DNA of 64,000 bases. Origin: Streptomyces sp. NBC_01750. GTDB lineage: Bacteria > Actinomycetota > Actinomycetes > Streptomycetales > Streptomycetaceae. A model generated the notes under the pieces. That model was not told the DNA's origin, searched no databases, and was given only the letters and a program-made list of their open reading frames with translations. Below are positions 17,877 through 29,114 of the stretch, in pieces; position 1 is the first letter of the stretch; each line of letters opens with the position of its first letter. The position numbers and the translations under genes are program-made. The stretch lies in contig NZ_CP109137.1 in the NCBI RefSeq assembly GCF_035918095.1, positions 7,690,001 through 7,754,000 on the forward strand, read 5' to 3'.

Positions 17877-18767
17877 CTAAAGCACCGCTGCCCGCGAGCT
17901 CAGCAGCACCCGCTGCAGCTCCCGGGCGGCGCGCGGCGGGGCGACATCGCTGCGGTGGGCGAGCGCGATCGTACGGCGCAGTCCCGGCCGGGCGAGCCGA
18001 GTGACCCGCAGATCGCGCCCGGCGCGCTCCGCCACCATGCTCGGCACCACCGCGATGCCCAGCCCGGCCCGTACGAAACCGAGTACGGCGTCCATCTCGC
18101 CGCCCTCCACGGTGAAGGCCGGCTCGAAGCCCTCCGCGCGGCATGCGGCGACCGTCAGCTCGCGCAGGTCGTAGCCGTGCCGGAACATCACCAGCGGTTC
18201 GTCCTGCAGATCGGCGATACGCACCGGCCGGTGCGGGGCCTTCGCCGCGGCCGATGACACGACGACCAGATCCTCGCGCAGCAGCTCGACCGTGGTCAGC
18301 GCGGGGGAGGCGGGCGGCAGCGGCAGCGCGATCAGGGCCAGATCGAGAGACCCGCGGGCCAGCTCCCGTACGAGATCGTGCGAACCGCTCTCCTCGATCA
18401 GCAGCTGGATGCCCGGGTGCCGATCGTGGAAGGTCCGCAGCACATCCGGCAGCAGACCCGTGCAGAGGCTGGGCGTCGCGCCCAGCCTGACCCGGCCGCG
18501 GCGCAGCTGCGCGAGCTCCTGGACCTCATGCCGTGCGGTGTCGGTGTCGGCCAGGATGCGGCGGGCCAGCGGAAGCAGCGCCTCCCCGGCGTCCGTGAGC
18601 GCGATATTGCCGCGGGCCCGGCTGAACAGCTCCGCCCCGAGCTCCTTCTCCAGCGCCCGGATCTGCTGTGAGAGGGACGGCTGGGCGACATGCACCCGCT
18701 CGGCGGCGCGGGTGAAGTGGCGCGTCTCGGCGACCGCCACGAAGTACAGAAGCTGCTGGAACTGCAT
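17877..18767 (-). CDS. LysR-family transcriptional regulator
   Basis: A 296-residue LTTR. The N-terminal winged helix-turn-helix is in FTRAAERVHVAQPSLSQQIRALEKELG (about residues 17-44), and the C-terminal co-inducer domain is of the periplasmic-binding type. The ATG at 18767 follows TATCGT by six bases and its upstream GAGGGG is too close to act as a Shine-Dalgarno, so a leaderless start is likely. An ATG at 18785 is the alternative. It is divergent from the sdh operon with an 84-base gap holding a 15-bp inverted repeat, so it very likely controls sdhCAB and itself, probably in response to a dicarboxylate (inference). Confidence 0.9.
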   Translation of the reverse strand: MQFQQLLYFVAVAETRHFTRAAERVHVAQPSLSQQIRALEKELGAELFSRARGNIALTDAGEALLPLARRILADTDTARHEVQELAQLRRGRVRLGATPSLCTGLLPDVLRTFHDRHPGIQLLIEESGSHDLVRELARGSLDLALIALPLPPASPALTTVELLREDLVVVSSAAAKAPHRPVRIADLQDEPLVMFRHGYDLRELTVAACRAEGFEPAFTVEGGEMDAVLGFVRAGLGIAVVPSMVAERAGRDLRVTRLARPGLRRTIALAHRSDVAPPRAARELQRVLLSSRAAVL

Positions 18768-18773
18768 CCCCTC

Positions 18774-18779
18774 ACGATA
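18774..18779 (-). promoter_or_regulatory. Candidate -10 element for the LysR gene
   Basis: TATCGT on the reverse strand ends six bases before the ATG at 18767, which supports a leaderless transcript. Confidence 0.4.
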
Positions 18780-18812
18780 GGGCATGCCTATGGAAATGAG
18801 CCGAATCATGTC

Positions 18813-18843
18813 TTGGACCTCTTGGGTCCTCCGGCCCTAGCGT
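18813..18843 (+). promoter_or_regulatory. sdhC promoter with overlapping inverted repeat
   Basis: TTGGAC (18813-18818) and TAGCGT (18838-18843) are separated by 19 bases and the ATG follows eight bases later. A perfect 5-5-5 inverted repeat GGACC-TCTTG-GGTCC (18815-18829) overlaps the -35, a fitting place for a LysR-type regulator. Confidence 0.5.
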
Positions 18844-18851
18844 CTCTGTAC

Positions 18852-19556
18852 ATGGCTCTGGTACAGCGGACGGATCGAAAACCGTCTCTTACGCGTACGT
18901 TCTGGGGATCGACCGTCGGCAAGAAGACGGTCATGGCCGTCAGTGGCCTGATCATGCTCGGCTATCTGGTCGCGCATGTGATGGGCAACCTCAAAGTCTT
19001 CTTCGGGGCGGGGGAGTTCAACGCCTACGGCCACTGGCTGCGCACGATGGGCGAGCCCGTCCTGCACTACTCCTGGGCGCTCTGGATCGTCCGCCTGGTG
19101 CTGCTCGCGGCCGTCGTGGGCCACGGCATATCGGCGTACCAGCTCAGCAAGCGGGATCTGAAGGCCAGGCCCGTCCAGTACGCGCACAAGCGGCGCCGGG
19201 CCGGCTACGCCACCCGCACCATGCGCTGGGGCGGCGTCATCGTCGCGCTGTTCATCGTCTGGCATCTGCTGGATCTGACGACGCTCACGGTCAACGAGAA
19301 CGCGCAGCCGGGCCATCCGTACGAGAACGTCGTCGCGACCTTCTCCACCTGGTACGGCAACGTCATCTACATCGTCGCGATGCTCGCCGTCGGACTGCAC
19401 ATCCGGCACGGCTTCTGGAGCGCCGCCCAGACCCTCGGCGTGGGCAACGCCGCCCGCGACCGGGTGCTCAAGGCGGTCGCAGGAGTCCTCGCGCTGGTGC
19501 TGACCGCGGGCTTCATCTCCGTACCCGTCGCCGTCATGACCGGAGTGGTGAGCTGA
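18852..19556 (+). CDS. sdhC: Succinate dehydrogenase cytochrome b subunit
   Basis: A 234-residue membrane subunit with five predicted helices (for example [20 protein letters not shown] and [17 protein letters not shown]). Histidines in the helices (AHVMGN, WHLLD, HIRHGF) are candidate haem ligands. This fits the single-polypeptide, di-haem type B cytochrome of succinate:menaquinone oxidoreductases. It anchors SdhA and SdhB and passes electrons between succinate and the quinone pool. The ATG at 18852 follows a -10-like hexamer directly. It is two bases from sdhA, so the three genes form one operon. Confidence 0.92.
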   Translation: MALVQRTDRKPSLTRTFWGSTVGKKTVMAVSGLIMLGYLVAHVMGNLKVFFGAGEFNAYGHWLRTMGEPVLHYSWALWIVRLVLLAAVVGHGISAYQLSKRDLKARPVQYAHKRRRAGYATRTMRWGGVIVALFIVWHLLDLTTLTVNENAQPGHPYENVVATFSTWYGNVIYIVAMLAVGLHIRHGFWSAAQTLGVGNAARDRVLKAVAGVLALVLTAGFISVPVAVMTGVVS

Positions 19557-19557
19557 C

Positions 19558-21530
<1,973 letters not shown>

Positions 21531-21534
<4 letters not shown>

Positions 21535-22277
21535 AGCTCATCCTGCGCGTCTGGCGCCAGCAGAACGCCGACGCCACCGGCGCCATGGCCACGTACGAGG
21601 TCGACGGCATCTCAAAGGACATGTCGTTCCTCGAGATGCTCGACACCCTCAACGAGGAGCTCATCCTCAAGGGCGACGAGCCGGTCGCCTTCGACCACGA
21701 CTGCCGCGAGGGCATCTGCGGCGCCTGCAGCCTGGTCATCAACGGCGACGCCCACGGTCCGGAGCGCACCACCACGTGCCAGCTCCATATGCGGTCCTTC
21801 AAGGACGGCGACACCATCGACGTCGAGCCATGGCGGGCCTCCGCCTTCCCGGTGGTGAAGGACCTGGTCGTGGACCGCTCGGCCTTCGACCGGATCATCC
21901 GGGCCGGCGGCTACATCAGCGCCCCGACCGGCTCCGCGCCCGAGGCCCACGCCACGCCGGTTCCGAAACCGGATGCCGACTTCGCCTTCGAGCACGCGGA
22001 GTGCATCGGCTGCGGCGCCTGCGTCGCCGCCTGTCCCAACGGCTCGGCGATGCTCTTCACCTCGGCGAAGATCAACCACCTCAGTGTGCTGCCGCAGGGC
22101 GCGCCCGAGCGCGAGACCCGGGTGCTCGACATGGTCGCGGCGATGGACGAGGAGGGCTTCGGCGGCTGCACGCTGACCGGCGAATGTGCGACGGCGTGCC
22201 CGAAGGGGATCCCGCTGCCGTCGATCGCGGCGATGAACAAGGAGTGGCTGCGGGCGACCCGGAAAGTTCGTCGCTGA
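21531..22277 (+). CDS. sdhB: Succinate dehydrogenase iron-sulfur subunit
   Basis: A 248-residue protein with three iron-sulfur clusters. The N-terminal [2Fe-2S] ferredoxin domain has CREGICGAC (Cys58, 63, 66) and Cys83. The C-terminal domain has [12 protein letters not shown] and later [16 protein letters not shown] for the [4Fe-4S] and [3Fe-4S] clusters. It relays electrons from the SdhA flavin to the quinone site. It overlaps sdhA by four bases and is the last gene of the operon. Confidence 0.95.
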
Positions 22278-22598
22278 GGCCGCCGTTGCGCCCGGGACGG
22301 GAGATTCAGGACAGCTTTCCTGTGTGAGGCCGCCCACGCTTCCTCGCCCCGGGCAACAAATTTTTCATGAAACTGTCATATTGGCCGCAGGATTTGTGTC
22401 CTGAGGGCTGATCGAGCGCGAGGACAGCAAGATCAACTTCGTTCAACTCTGCACTGTGTATCGCGACATGTCCGCATAGCGGCCAACCAGTACCCGGAGA
22501 TTTCCGCGGTGTTCGGGTGAGCCGGTAGGTATGGCCGGGTAACGGGCGCCGACCACGCCCGCCACCTACCGAAGCACTGCCATCTCTGGGGGTTTGCC
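22278..22598. other. Intergenic region before melC1
   Basis: No gene is seen. The region is unusually AT-rich for the window around 22350-22400 (a run ATTTTTCATGAAACTGTC), which suggests a regulatory area. TGGCCGCTAT on the reverse strand near 22475 matches the AdpA consensus TGGCSNGWWY at 9 of 10 positions; tyrosinase genes are known AdpA targets, but one near-match is weak evidence. A small CAGGA...TCCTG hairpin near 22307-22322 may terminate sdhB. Confidence 0.4.
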
Positions 22599-23000
22599 AT
22601 GCCTGAACTCACCCGCCGACGCGCCCTGGGCGCCGCCGCGAGCGCACTCGCCGGACTCGCCGTCGCGGATCTCGCGACCGCAGCATCGGCACAGCCGGCG
22701 GCGGCCGCCCCGAACGCCTCCGACCCCGCGCCGTTCGACGAGGTCTACCAGGGACGCCGTATACAGGGCGCGCTCTCGCACGGCGGTGGCCACCACGGCG
22801 GTGGCCACCACGGAAACGGAGAACACGGCGGCTACGCGGTACGCATAGACGGCGATGAGCTGCATGTGATGCGCAACGCCGATGGCACCTGGATCAGCGT
22901 CGTCAACCACTACGAGCCGTTCGCCACGCCCCGCGCGGTGGCCCGCGCCGCCGTGGTGGAACTCCAGGGCGCCGAGCTCGTCCCCCTCGTCCTCGCCTGA
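22599..23000 (+). CDS. melC1: Tyrosinase cofactor (copper chaperone) MelC1
   Basis: A 133-residue protein with a twin-arginine signal (TRRRALG at residues 5-11, cleavage near ASAQ). A His/Gly-rich segment ([17 protein letters not shown], about 61-77) follows, then the conserved MelC1 core [20 protein letters not shown]. MelC1 forms a complex with apo-tyrosinase, delivers copper and carries it out through the Tat pathway. The His-Gly stretch is built on a 15-bp DNA repeat. It is the first gene of the melC operon; melC2 starts 15 bases downstream. Confidence 0.93.
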   Translation: MPELTRRRALGAAASALAGLAVADLATAASAQPAAAAPNASDPAPFDEVYQGRRIQGALSHGGGHHGGGHHGNGEHGGYAVRIDGDELHVMRNADGTWISVVNHYEPFATPRAVARAAVVELQGAELVPLVLA

Positions 23001-23015
23001 TCCGGGAGCACCACC

Positions 23016-23843
23016 ATGACCGTACGCAAGAACCAGGCCCTGCTCACCGCCACCGAGAAGCGCCGCTTCGTCGACGCGCTGCTCGAGCTCAAGCGCAATG
23101 GGCGGTACGACACCTTCGTCACCACCCACAACGCCTTCATCATGAGCGACACCGACAACGGCGACCGGGTCGGACACCGCTCGCCGTCCTTCCTGCCGTG
23201 GCACCGCAGGTTCCTCATACAGTTCGAGCAGCAACTCCAGGCCGTGGACCCGTCCGTGGCGCTCCCGTACTGGGACTGGACGGCGGACCGCACCGCTGGC
23301 TCCTCCCTCTGGGCGGCCGACTTCCTCGGTGGCACCGGCCGCAGCAGAGACGGCCAGGTGATGGACGGCCCGTTCGCGTCCGTCTCCGGCAAGTGGCCGG
23401 TGTCCGTACGCGTCGACGGGCGCGGCTATCTGCGCCGGGACCTCGGCGCGGGCGGGCGGCAGCTTCCGACCCGGGCCGAGGTCGACTCCGTGCTGGCCAT
23501 GGCCACCTATGACGCACCGCCGTGGAACAGCGCGTCGGACAGCTTCCGCAATCACCTGGAAGGCTGGCGCGGCGTCAACCTGCACAACCGGGTGCATGTG
23601 TGGGTCGGCGGTCAGATGGCCACAGGGGTCTCCCCGAACGACCCGGTGTTCTGGCTGCACCACGCCTTCATCGACAAGCTCTGGGCCGACTGGCAGGCCC
23701 GCCACCCGGGTTCCGCCTATCTGCCGGCCGCCGGGACGGCCAATGTCGTGGACCTCCACGACACGATGCGCCCGTGGAACGATGTGACGCCCGCCGACAT
23801 GCTCGACCACACCCCCCACTACACATTCGACACAGTGGCCTAG
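23016..23843 (+). CDS. melC2: Tyrosinase MelC2
   Basis: A 275-residue type-3 copper enzyme that hydroxylates tyrosine and oxidises the diphenol to a quinone for melanin. The six copper ligands are all present at the positions known from Streptomyces tyrosinases: His38, His54 and His63 for CuA, and His190, His194 and His216 for CuB (motifs FLPWHRRF and NDPVFWLHHAF). It has no signal peptide of its own and depends on MelC1 for export. The ATG at 23016 has GGGAG upstream. Confidence 0.95.
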   Translation: MTVRKNQALLTATEKRRFVDALLELKRNGRYDTFVTTHNAFIMSDTDNGDRVGHRSPSFLPWHRRFLIQFEQQLQAVDPSVALPYWDWTADRTAGSSLWAADFLGGTGRSRDGQVMDGPFASVSGKWPVSVRVDGRGYLRRDLGAGGRQLPTRAEVDSVLAMATYDAPPWNSASDSFRNHLEGWRGVNLHNRVHVWVGGQMATGVSPNDPVFWLHHAFIDKLWADWQARHPGSAYLPAAGTANVVDLHDTMRPWNDVTPADMLDHTPHYTFDTVA

Positions 23844-24026
23844 CGAAGGGACCGCACGAGGCGGGCGGCGGTACGGCTGCGGGCCGTGCCGTCCCTTCGC
23901 CCGGTCCGCCGGCGGCGGCGATGCGACCACCCTTCGTCGCCGCCCGGCCCGGCGCCGCATCAGCCCCTCGGCAGCGGCGGGACCCGGCCCGGTCGCCGGC
24001 TCGTCGTGACGCCTGCGCACGACGGA

Positions 24027-25052
24027 TCATTCCAGGCGTCCGCGCTGGTCAGCCCCCGTGATCCGGGCGAGGCGCCGGAACGAGTCCAGCAGAGCCCCGC
24101 GGTCGTACGTACTCGTCGTGACCAGCACCTCATCGGCGGCGCTGTCCTTCACCACCGCCTCCAGCGCGTCCGTGACCTGCTGCTCGGTCCCCGCTATATG
24201 GCCGGTGAGCCCGGCCTCGTAGGACTCGCGCTGCTTCGCCGTCATCGTCAGCTCCTCGATCCGCTCCGGCGGGGCGAGCGGCGGGAATTCGCCGTGCGTA
24301 CGGGAGTACGCCAGCGACCATGCCTCCGGCATCAGCAGCCTGCGGGCCGCATCCTCCGTGGCGGCGACCGCGACCGTGCCCGCGATGACGACATAGGGCC
24401 GCTCGGACCAGGCGGAAGGACGGAACTCCTGCCGATAGCGGTCGATGGCGGCCAGCATCCGGTCTCGGCCCCGGATGTCGCCGACGACCAGCGGCAGCCC
24501 GGCCCCGGCCGCAATCCCCGCCCCTCCGCCGGTGGCCAGGAGGTACGGCGGGACACGCAGGCCCTCCGCCGGACGGGCGTGCACCTGCGGATGTGCCGTC
24601 TGTTCGCCCGTGAACCAGCCGAGCAGCTCCTCCAGCTGCCCGGCGAAGTCCTCCGCGTCCTTCTTGTCGCGGCCCAGCGCCCGGCGTATCCCGTCCGTGA
24701 AGCCGACCGAGCGGCCCAGACCCATGTCGATCCGCCCCGGGAAGAGCGACTCCAGCACCCCGAACTGCTCGGCGACGACCAGCGGTTGATGGTTGGGGAG
24801 CATCACGCCGCCCGTGCCGACGCGGATCGTGGCGGTCGCGGCGGCGACGGCCGAGGCCAGGACGGTCGGCGCGGAGCCCGCCACGCCCGGCACGCTGTGG
24901 TGCTCGGAGACCCAGAAGCGGTGATAGCCGAGCGTCTCCAGCTGCTGGGCGAGCCGGACGGTGTCGCGCAGGGCCTCGGGCCCGTCGTGCCCCTCGCGGG
25001 TGCGCGAACGGTCGAGTACGGAGAGGCGGACGGACGCGATCACTGAGCTCAC
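24027..25052 (-). CDS. LLM-class flavin-dependent oxidoreductase
   Basis: A 341-residue luciferase-like monooxygenase-family protein. The N terminus reads VRLSVLDRS, the FRFW-like segment YHRFWVSEHHSVPGVAGSAP is characteristic, and IDMGLGRSVGFTDG gives the phosphate-binding part. It is expected to use FMN or F420; the substrate is unknown. The GTG at 25052 was taken as the start; an in-frame GTG three codons inside is possible and neither has a clear Shine-Dalgarno. It is divergent from the HAD gene. Confidence 0.88.
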   Translation of the reverse strand: MSSVIASVRLSVLDRSRTREGHDGPEALRDTVRLAQQLETLGYHRFWVSEHHSVPGVAGSAPTVLASAVAAATATIRVGTGGVMLPNHQPLVVAEQFGVLESLFPGRIDMGLGRSVGFTDGIRRALGRDKKDAEDFAGQLEELLGWFTGEQTAHPQVHARPAEGLRVPPYLLATGGGAGIAAGAGLPLVVGDIRGRDRMLAAIDRYRQEFRPSAWSERPYVVIAGTVAVAATEDAARRLLMPEAWSLAYSRTHGEFPPLAPPERIEELTMTAKQRESYEAGLTGHIAGTEQQVTDALEAVVKDSAADEVLVTTSTYDRGALLDSFRRLARITGADQRGRLE

Positions 25053-25098
25053 AACCGGTTACAACGCTCTCGCCACGCGAGGATTCCCCGGCGTTGCC

Positions 25099-25104
25099 TA
25101 CGCT
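25099..25104 (+). promoter_or_regulatory. Candidate -10 element for the HAD gene
   Basis: TACGCT ends seven bases before the GTG at 25112 and there is no Shine-Dalgarno, consistent with a leaderless message. Confidence 0.4.
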
Positions 25105-25111
25105 TGGGGCC

Positions 25112-25603
25112 GTGACACGAAGCAGCAGGCCACTGGCCGTATTCGATCTGGACGGGACGCTCGCCGACTCCGGGCACCGCCAGCACTTCCTGGAGCGCAG
25201 GCCGCGGGACTGGGACGCCTTCTTCAGGGCCGCCCCCGACGACCCGCCGCTGGCGAAGGGCGTCGAGCTGTGCCTGCAGGCCGCCGAGGAATGCGAGGTC
25301 AGGTACCTCACTGGCAGGCCGGAACGGTGCCGCAGGGACACCCTCGACTGGCTGGCGGCGCAGGGGCTGCCGGAGGGGAGGGTCTTCATGCGGCGCAACG
25401 ACGACCGCCGGCCGGCCCGCACCACCAAGCTGGAGATCCTGCGGCGGCTGGGCCGGGACCGGGAGATCCGGATGCTGGTGGACGACGACGAGCTGGTGTG
25501 CGACGAAGCCGAATGGGCCGGCTTCCCGGTCGTACGGGCCCGGTGGGCGACCGGTACGACCGAGGCGCTGAAGGACGCGCAGGAGCGCGAGGGCCGTACC
25601 TGA
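25112..25603 (+). CDS. HAD-family phosphatase (polynucleotide-kinase 3'-phosphatase-like)
   Basis: A 163-residue protein. Motif I FDLDGTLADSGHR carries the nucleophile Asp and acid/base Asp. Motif II is YLTGRPERCR, a Lys (TKLEIL) follows, and the late acidic motif is LVDDDELVCDEAEWAGF. The small size and the LTGRPE wording resemble the phosphatase half of T4-type Pnkp or cap-less HAD enzymes. The substrate is unknown. The GTG at 25112 lies right behind a -10-like hexamer; the frame is open a few codons upstream. Confidence 0.82.
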   Translation: MTRSSRPLAVFDLDGTLADSGHRQHFLERRPRDWDAFFRAAPDDPPLAKGVELCLQAAEECEVRYLTGRPERCRRDTLDWLAAQGLPEGRVFMRRNDDRRPARTTKLEILRRLGRDREIRMLVDDDELVCDEAEWAGFPVVRARWATGTTEALKDAQEREGRT

Positions 25604-25649
25604 CCCGCCCTGATCCCGACGGCCGGCGGACCGTCCTCCTGTCAGCCGG

Positions 25650-25865
25650 TCACTCGCCGTCCTCGAGGCGGAAGCCCACCTTGAGGCCGACCTGGTAGTG
25701 CTGGATCTGCCCGTCGACGATCTGGCCGCGGACCTGGGTCACCTCGAACCAGTCCAGTCCCCGCAGGGTCTGGGCCGCACGGGTGATGCCGTTGTGGATG
25801 GCCTGGTCGACGCCCTCCGGTGAGGTGCCGACGATCTCGGTGACCCGGTAGGTGTGATTCGACAT
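25650..25865 (-). CDS. Dodecin
   Basis: A 71-residue dodecin. The short beta-alpha-beta-beta fold begins NHTYRVTEIVGTSPEGVDQAI. The conserved Trp in LRGLDWFEVTQVRGQI stacks against bound flavin, and the protein ends in YQVGLKVGFRLED. Twelve copies assemble into a hollow sphere that stores riboflavin, FMN or coenzyme A. The ATG at 25865 has GGAG about ten bases upstream; the longer open frame before it has no signal. Confidence 0.92.
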   Translation of the reverse strand: MSNHTYRVTEIVGTSPEGVDQAIHNGITRAAQTLRGLDWFEVTQVRGQIVDGQIQHYQVGLKVGFRLEDGE

Positions 25866-26067
25866 GGGTGCCGCACTCCTCTCGATACGTTCACTCAACG
25901 GTGCCCCACCAGGAGGCGCTGCGCGAGGCGTCGGGAGCGGCGAGGGGCGTCCGCGGCCGGGCCGGGGGCTTGATCAGGGCATCACCCCTCCGTCCCGTGA
26001 CGTCCACCTGACGGCACCCCGGTCACCTTGTCGCGTTCGTCGGTGCGTCTCCGTCGTGCCGGACGAT

Positions 26068-28494
26068 CTACTGCCCCAGCAGCGATTGTTCGGTCCAGAC
26101 GGTCTTCCCCTCGCGGGTGTAGCGCGTGCCCCAGCGCTCGGTCAGCTGGGCGACCAGGAACAGGCCACGCCCGCCCTCGTCAGTGGTGCGTGCCCGGCGC
26201 AGATGCGGCGAGGTGTGGCTGGTGTCGGTGACCTCACAGATCAGGGATCGTTCACGGATGAGCCGCAGGGTCACCGGACCGCTGGCGTACCGGTAGGCGT
26301 TGGTGACCAACTCGCTGGCGACGAGCTCGGTGGTGAAGGCCAGGTGCTCCAGGCCCCATTCGGTCAGCTGAGCTGTCGTCAGTGTCCTGGCCCGGGCGGC
26401 GGAGGTCGGCTCCAGCGGAAGTTGCCAGGAGGCGACGTTCTGCGGGGGGAGCACGCGGGAGCGGGCGATGAGCAGGGCGATGTCGTCGGCGGGGTGAGCG
26501 GGTACGAGCGAGTCGACCACCGCCTGACAGGTCCGTTCCAGGGGGTCGGCGGGGCGGGTGAGCGCCGCGCACAGCCGTGCCAGACCCGTGTCGACGTCGA
26601 TGTGGCGTTCACCGATGAGTCCGTTGGTGTAGAGGGTGAGCAGGCTTCCCTCGGCCAGTTCGATGTCCCGGGCCTCGAACGGCAGGCCGCCCAGGCCGAG
26701 CGGTGGGCCGGCGGGCAGCTCGAGCAGGCTCACCTGACCGTCCGGGGTGGTCACCGCAGGTGGCGGGTGGCCGGCGCGGGCCGCGGAGCACAGCCGGGAG
26801 ACCGGGTCGTAGAGGGCATACAGACAGGTGGCGCCGATGACCTGGTCGCCCACGGACTGTTCACCGACTGCTTCTTGTTCGGCGGCCAGCAGGTTGACCA
26901 GGTCGTCCAGGCGGGAGAGGACCTCGTCCGGTTCCAGGTCGAGGCTGGCCAGGGTGTGCACGGCGGTACGCAGTCGGCCCATGGTGGCTGCGGCGTGGAG
27001 GCCGTGGCCGACCACGTCGCCGACAACCAGCGCGACCCTGGCCCCGGACAGGGGGATGACATCGAACCAGTCGCCGCCCGGCCCCGAGGCCGCCCTGGAG
27101 GGGAGGTAGCGGTGGGCCACTTCAACGGCCTGCTGGTGGGGAACCGCCCTCGGCAGCAGGCTGCGTTGCAGGGTGAGCGCGGTCTGTTGCTGCTGGGTGT
27201 AGCGCCGGGCATTGTCGATGCACACGGCGGCGCGCGAGGCGATTTCCTGGGCCAGGGTGAGGTCGTCCGCTTCGAACGGGTCGGGGCGCCGCGAGCGCCA
27301 CAGGCTCATCGTGCCCAGCACCATGCCCCGTGCGGCCAGGGGCACCACGATCAGGGAATGGACATCCGGGTCGGGAATGTGCTCACCCTGGCGCGGTTCC
27401 ATGGAGAACCAGTCAGTGGGAAGAACGGATTCCAGGACGGCCTGCCCGTCGGCCAGGCACCTGGCCTGTGGGGTGTCCGGTGGGAACTCGACGGGCTCCC
27501 CTCCCGGCTGCGGCAGTCCGGGCTGCTGGGCCAGAACGCTGCGAACCGCCACCCGTACGACAGGATCCATCGAGCCCTGCGCCGGCTCCTCACCGCGCGT
27601 CACCGGTTGCGCCACGTCCACCGATACGTGGTCGGCCAGCTGAGGGGCCATCACATCAGCGAGCTCCCAGGCCGTTTCTCCCACATCGAGCGTGGTTCCG
27701 ATGCGGGCGCCGGCTTGGGCGAGGAGCGCCAGCCGAAGTCGAGCCCGATGACGTTCGGTGACGTCCTCGACGGTCTCGGCCACTCCCAGGACCCGGCCCG
27801 CGGGATCCTCCAGCCGGAAGGCCGAGACGGACGCGGCCCGCTCTCGTGCCGGATCCCGCTCGAGGCGGGCGTACTGCTCGGTGGAGACCAGTGATCTTCC
27901 GGTCTGCATCACCCGGCGCACCCGGTCCACGGAGTTCCGGGCGTCCTCGGCGACCAGCAACGCGCCGGTGGGCATTCCCCGAAATGAGACGGCCGGAACG
28001 CCGGTGAACCGTTCGACGGCCCGGTTGACCCGGAGAATCGTCATCTCGGGACTGTGGACGACAAGGCCGATCGGGCACCGGCGGAACAGCCCGTCGAGAA
28101 CCGCGCGATCCCTCTGCCACTCGAGTACCTCCGTCGCCGGCGCCCCGACAAGGAACCACTCGTGGACATCGCCACCGCGCAGGAGGGCACGTGCCCTGAA
28201 CGCCATCTCGACGAGCCGCCCGCTGCGGTGCCGCACCGCCAGGACACCGAACCAGCCTCCCGCTCTCCTGCACGTCGCCGCGGCGTCCTTGGCGGCCCGC
28301 AGGTCGCGGGGATCGATCAGGACTTCGAGCGCCGGACGGCCGAGCACAGCTGTCTCCGGGTAGCCGAGCAGGTCCTGGGCCAGCCGGCTCCAGCCGACCA
28401 CGGTTCCCCGGTCGTCGAGCACCGCCGATGCGGCCAGGTGCAGCGCGAACGGATCATCCCGGCTCTCGCTGAGCACCGTCACCCGCTGGTCCAC
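26068..28494 (-). CDS. PAS/GAF-sensing PP2C (SpoIIE) phosphatase with HATPase domain
   Basis: An 808-residue cytosolic regulator. Two PAS domains (about 15-120 and 135-250), a GAF domain (about 255-430) ending in QEIASRAAVCIDNARRY, then a SpoIIE-type PP2C phosphatase (about 440-665). The phosphatase has LLPRAVPHQQAVEVAHRYLP, GGDWFDVIPL, VGDVVGHGLHAAATM and AHPADDIALLIARS, so the metal-binding Asp residues are kept. A C-terminal anti-sigma-type HATPase_c (about 690-805) has VASELVTNAYRYA and DEGGRGLFLVAQL. Such proteins dephosphorylate anti-anti-sigma factors and can phosphorylate them with the ATPase part. The GTG start at 28494 is preceded by AGAGGTGG. No partner gene is adjacent. Confidence 0.92.
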   Translation of the reverse strand: MDQRVTVLSESRDDPFALHLAASAVLDDRGTVVGWSRLAQDLLGYPETAVLGRPALEVLIDPRDLRAAKDAAATCRRAGGWFGVLAVRHRSGRLVEMAFRARALLRGGDVHEWFLVGAPATEVLEWQRDRAVLDGLFRRCPIGLVVHSPEMTILRVNRAVERFTGVPAVSFRGMPTGALLVAEDARNSVDRVRRVMQTGRSLVSTEQYARLERDPARERAASVSAFRLEDPAGRVLGVAETVEDVTERHRARLRLALLAQAGARIGTTLDVGETAWELADVMAPQLADHVSVDVAQPVTRGEEPAQGSMDPVVRVAVRSVLAQQPGLPQPGGEPVEFPPDTPQARCLADGQAVLESVLPTDWFSMEPRQGEHIPDPDVHSLIVVPLAARGMVLGTMSLWRSRRPDPFEADDLTLAQEIASRAAVCIDNARRYTQQQQTALTLQRSLLPRAVPHQQAVEVAHRYLPSRAASGPGGDWFDVIPLSGARVALVVGDVVGHGLHAAATMGRLRTAVHTLASLDLEPDEVLSRLDDLVNLLAAEQEAVGEQSVGDQVIGATCLYALYDPVSRLCSAARAGHPPPAVTTPDGQVSLLELPAGPPLGLGGLPFEARDIELAEGSLLTLYTNGLIGERHIDVDTGLARLCAALTRPADPLERTCQAVVDSLVPAHPADDIALLIARSRVLPPQNVASWQLPLEPTSAARARTLTTAQLTEWGLEHLAFTTELVASELVTNAYRYASGPVTLRLIRERSLICEVTDTSHTSPHLRRARTTDEGGRGLFLVAQLTERWGTRYTREGKTVWTEQSLLGQ

Positions 28495-28736
28495 TGACGG
28501 ACACCACCTCTACTGGGCTGCCGATGTTCTCCCACTGGTGCTGGTGCGCGACCGGGACTGGCGTGGCTCACCCGGACCGGTCACTTCGCCGCGCCACAAG
28601 GTGTCCGGTGCCCGGTGCAAAAAGACCAGCTTGATGCTGCGAGCCATTGAACCCGGTCGAGCCCAGCCGCCCTACTGGTGGCGTGCCGCGGCGTGGCGGC
28701 CATCACCCGCACGGTCCCACGGGGAGGCGTCTCGCG

Positions 28737-28931
28737 ATGGCTGTCATGATCAACATGGGTATGCGCATCGGCACAGCGTCCACTGGACGCGTCCATGAGG
28801 TGTGCCTGGTGGCGCGGTGCGGACTGCATGGGCGGGACGAGGTGCTGACGCCGGCTCAGGTCACCGCCCGGATCGCCGCCCACCGGGCGGCCGGACCGGC
28901 TGTCGAGGACACCGTGCCGGGCGGCCGGTGA
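28737..28931 (+). CDS. Small hypothetical protein (64 aa)
   Basis: The ATG at 28737 has a strong Shine-Dalgarno (GGGGAGG, eight bases upstream). The product begins MAVMINMGMRIGTAS and contains VCLVARCGLHGRDE, ending in an Ala/Arg helix. Two cysteines are spaced C-x5-C. No family was recognised and no signal peptide is seen. The good ribosome site and normal codon bias make translation plausible. It lies alone between the phosphatase gene, to which it is divergent, and the binding-protein gene. Confidence 0.5.
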   Translation: MAVMINMGMRIGTASTGRVHEVCLVARCGLHGRDEVLTPAQVTARIAAHRAAGPAVEDTVPGGR

Positions 28932-29114
28932 CCATGCCCGAAGGGGCGCACTCCGGGCGGGCATCCGTCCGCCGAAGTAACCCGGTCACATTTTCCCGGT
29001 CTTGACCGGCTCTTTGGTACATACCAAACTCCAGCCACACCCGTGCAAGCGCGGAGCGCGCTTCCCCCCATGTCGGGTTCATGCTCCCGTGCTCTCACGC
29101 AGAAGGTGGCCCTC

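Noticed and set aside
18819..18843. TTGGGT (18822-18827) as the -35 of sdhC
   Set aside because: The spacing to TAGCGT would be only 10 bases; TTGGAC with 19 bases is better.
22790..22830. 15-bp repeats in melC1 as a mobile or regulatory repeat
   Set aside because: They encode the His/Gly-rich stretch that is normal in MelC1 proteins.
25608..25640. GACGG...CCGTC hairpin between the HAD and dodecin genes
   Set aside because: The stem is only five bases; too weak to list as a terminator.
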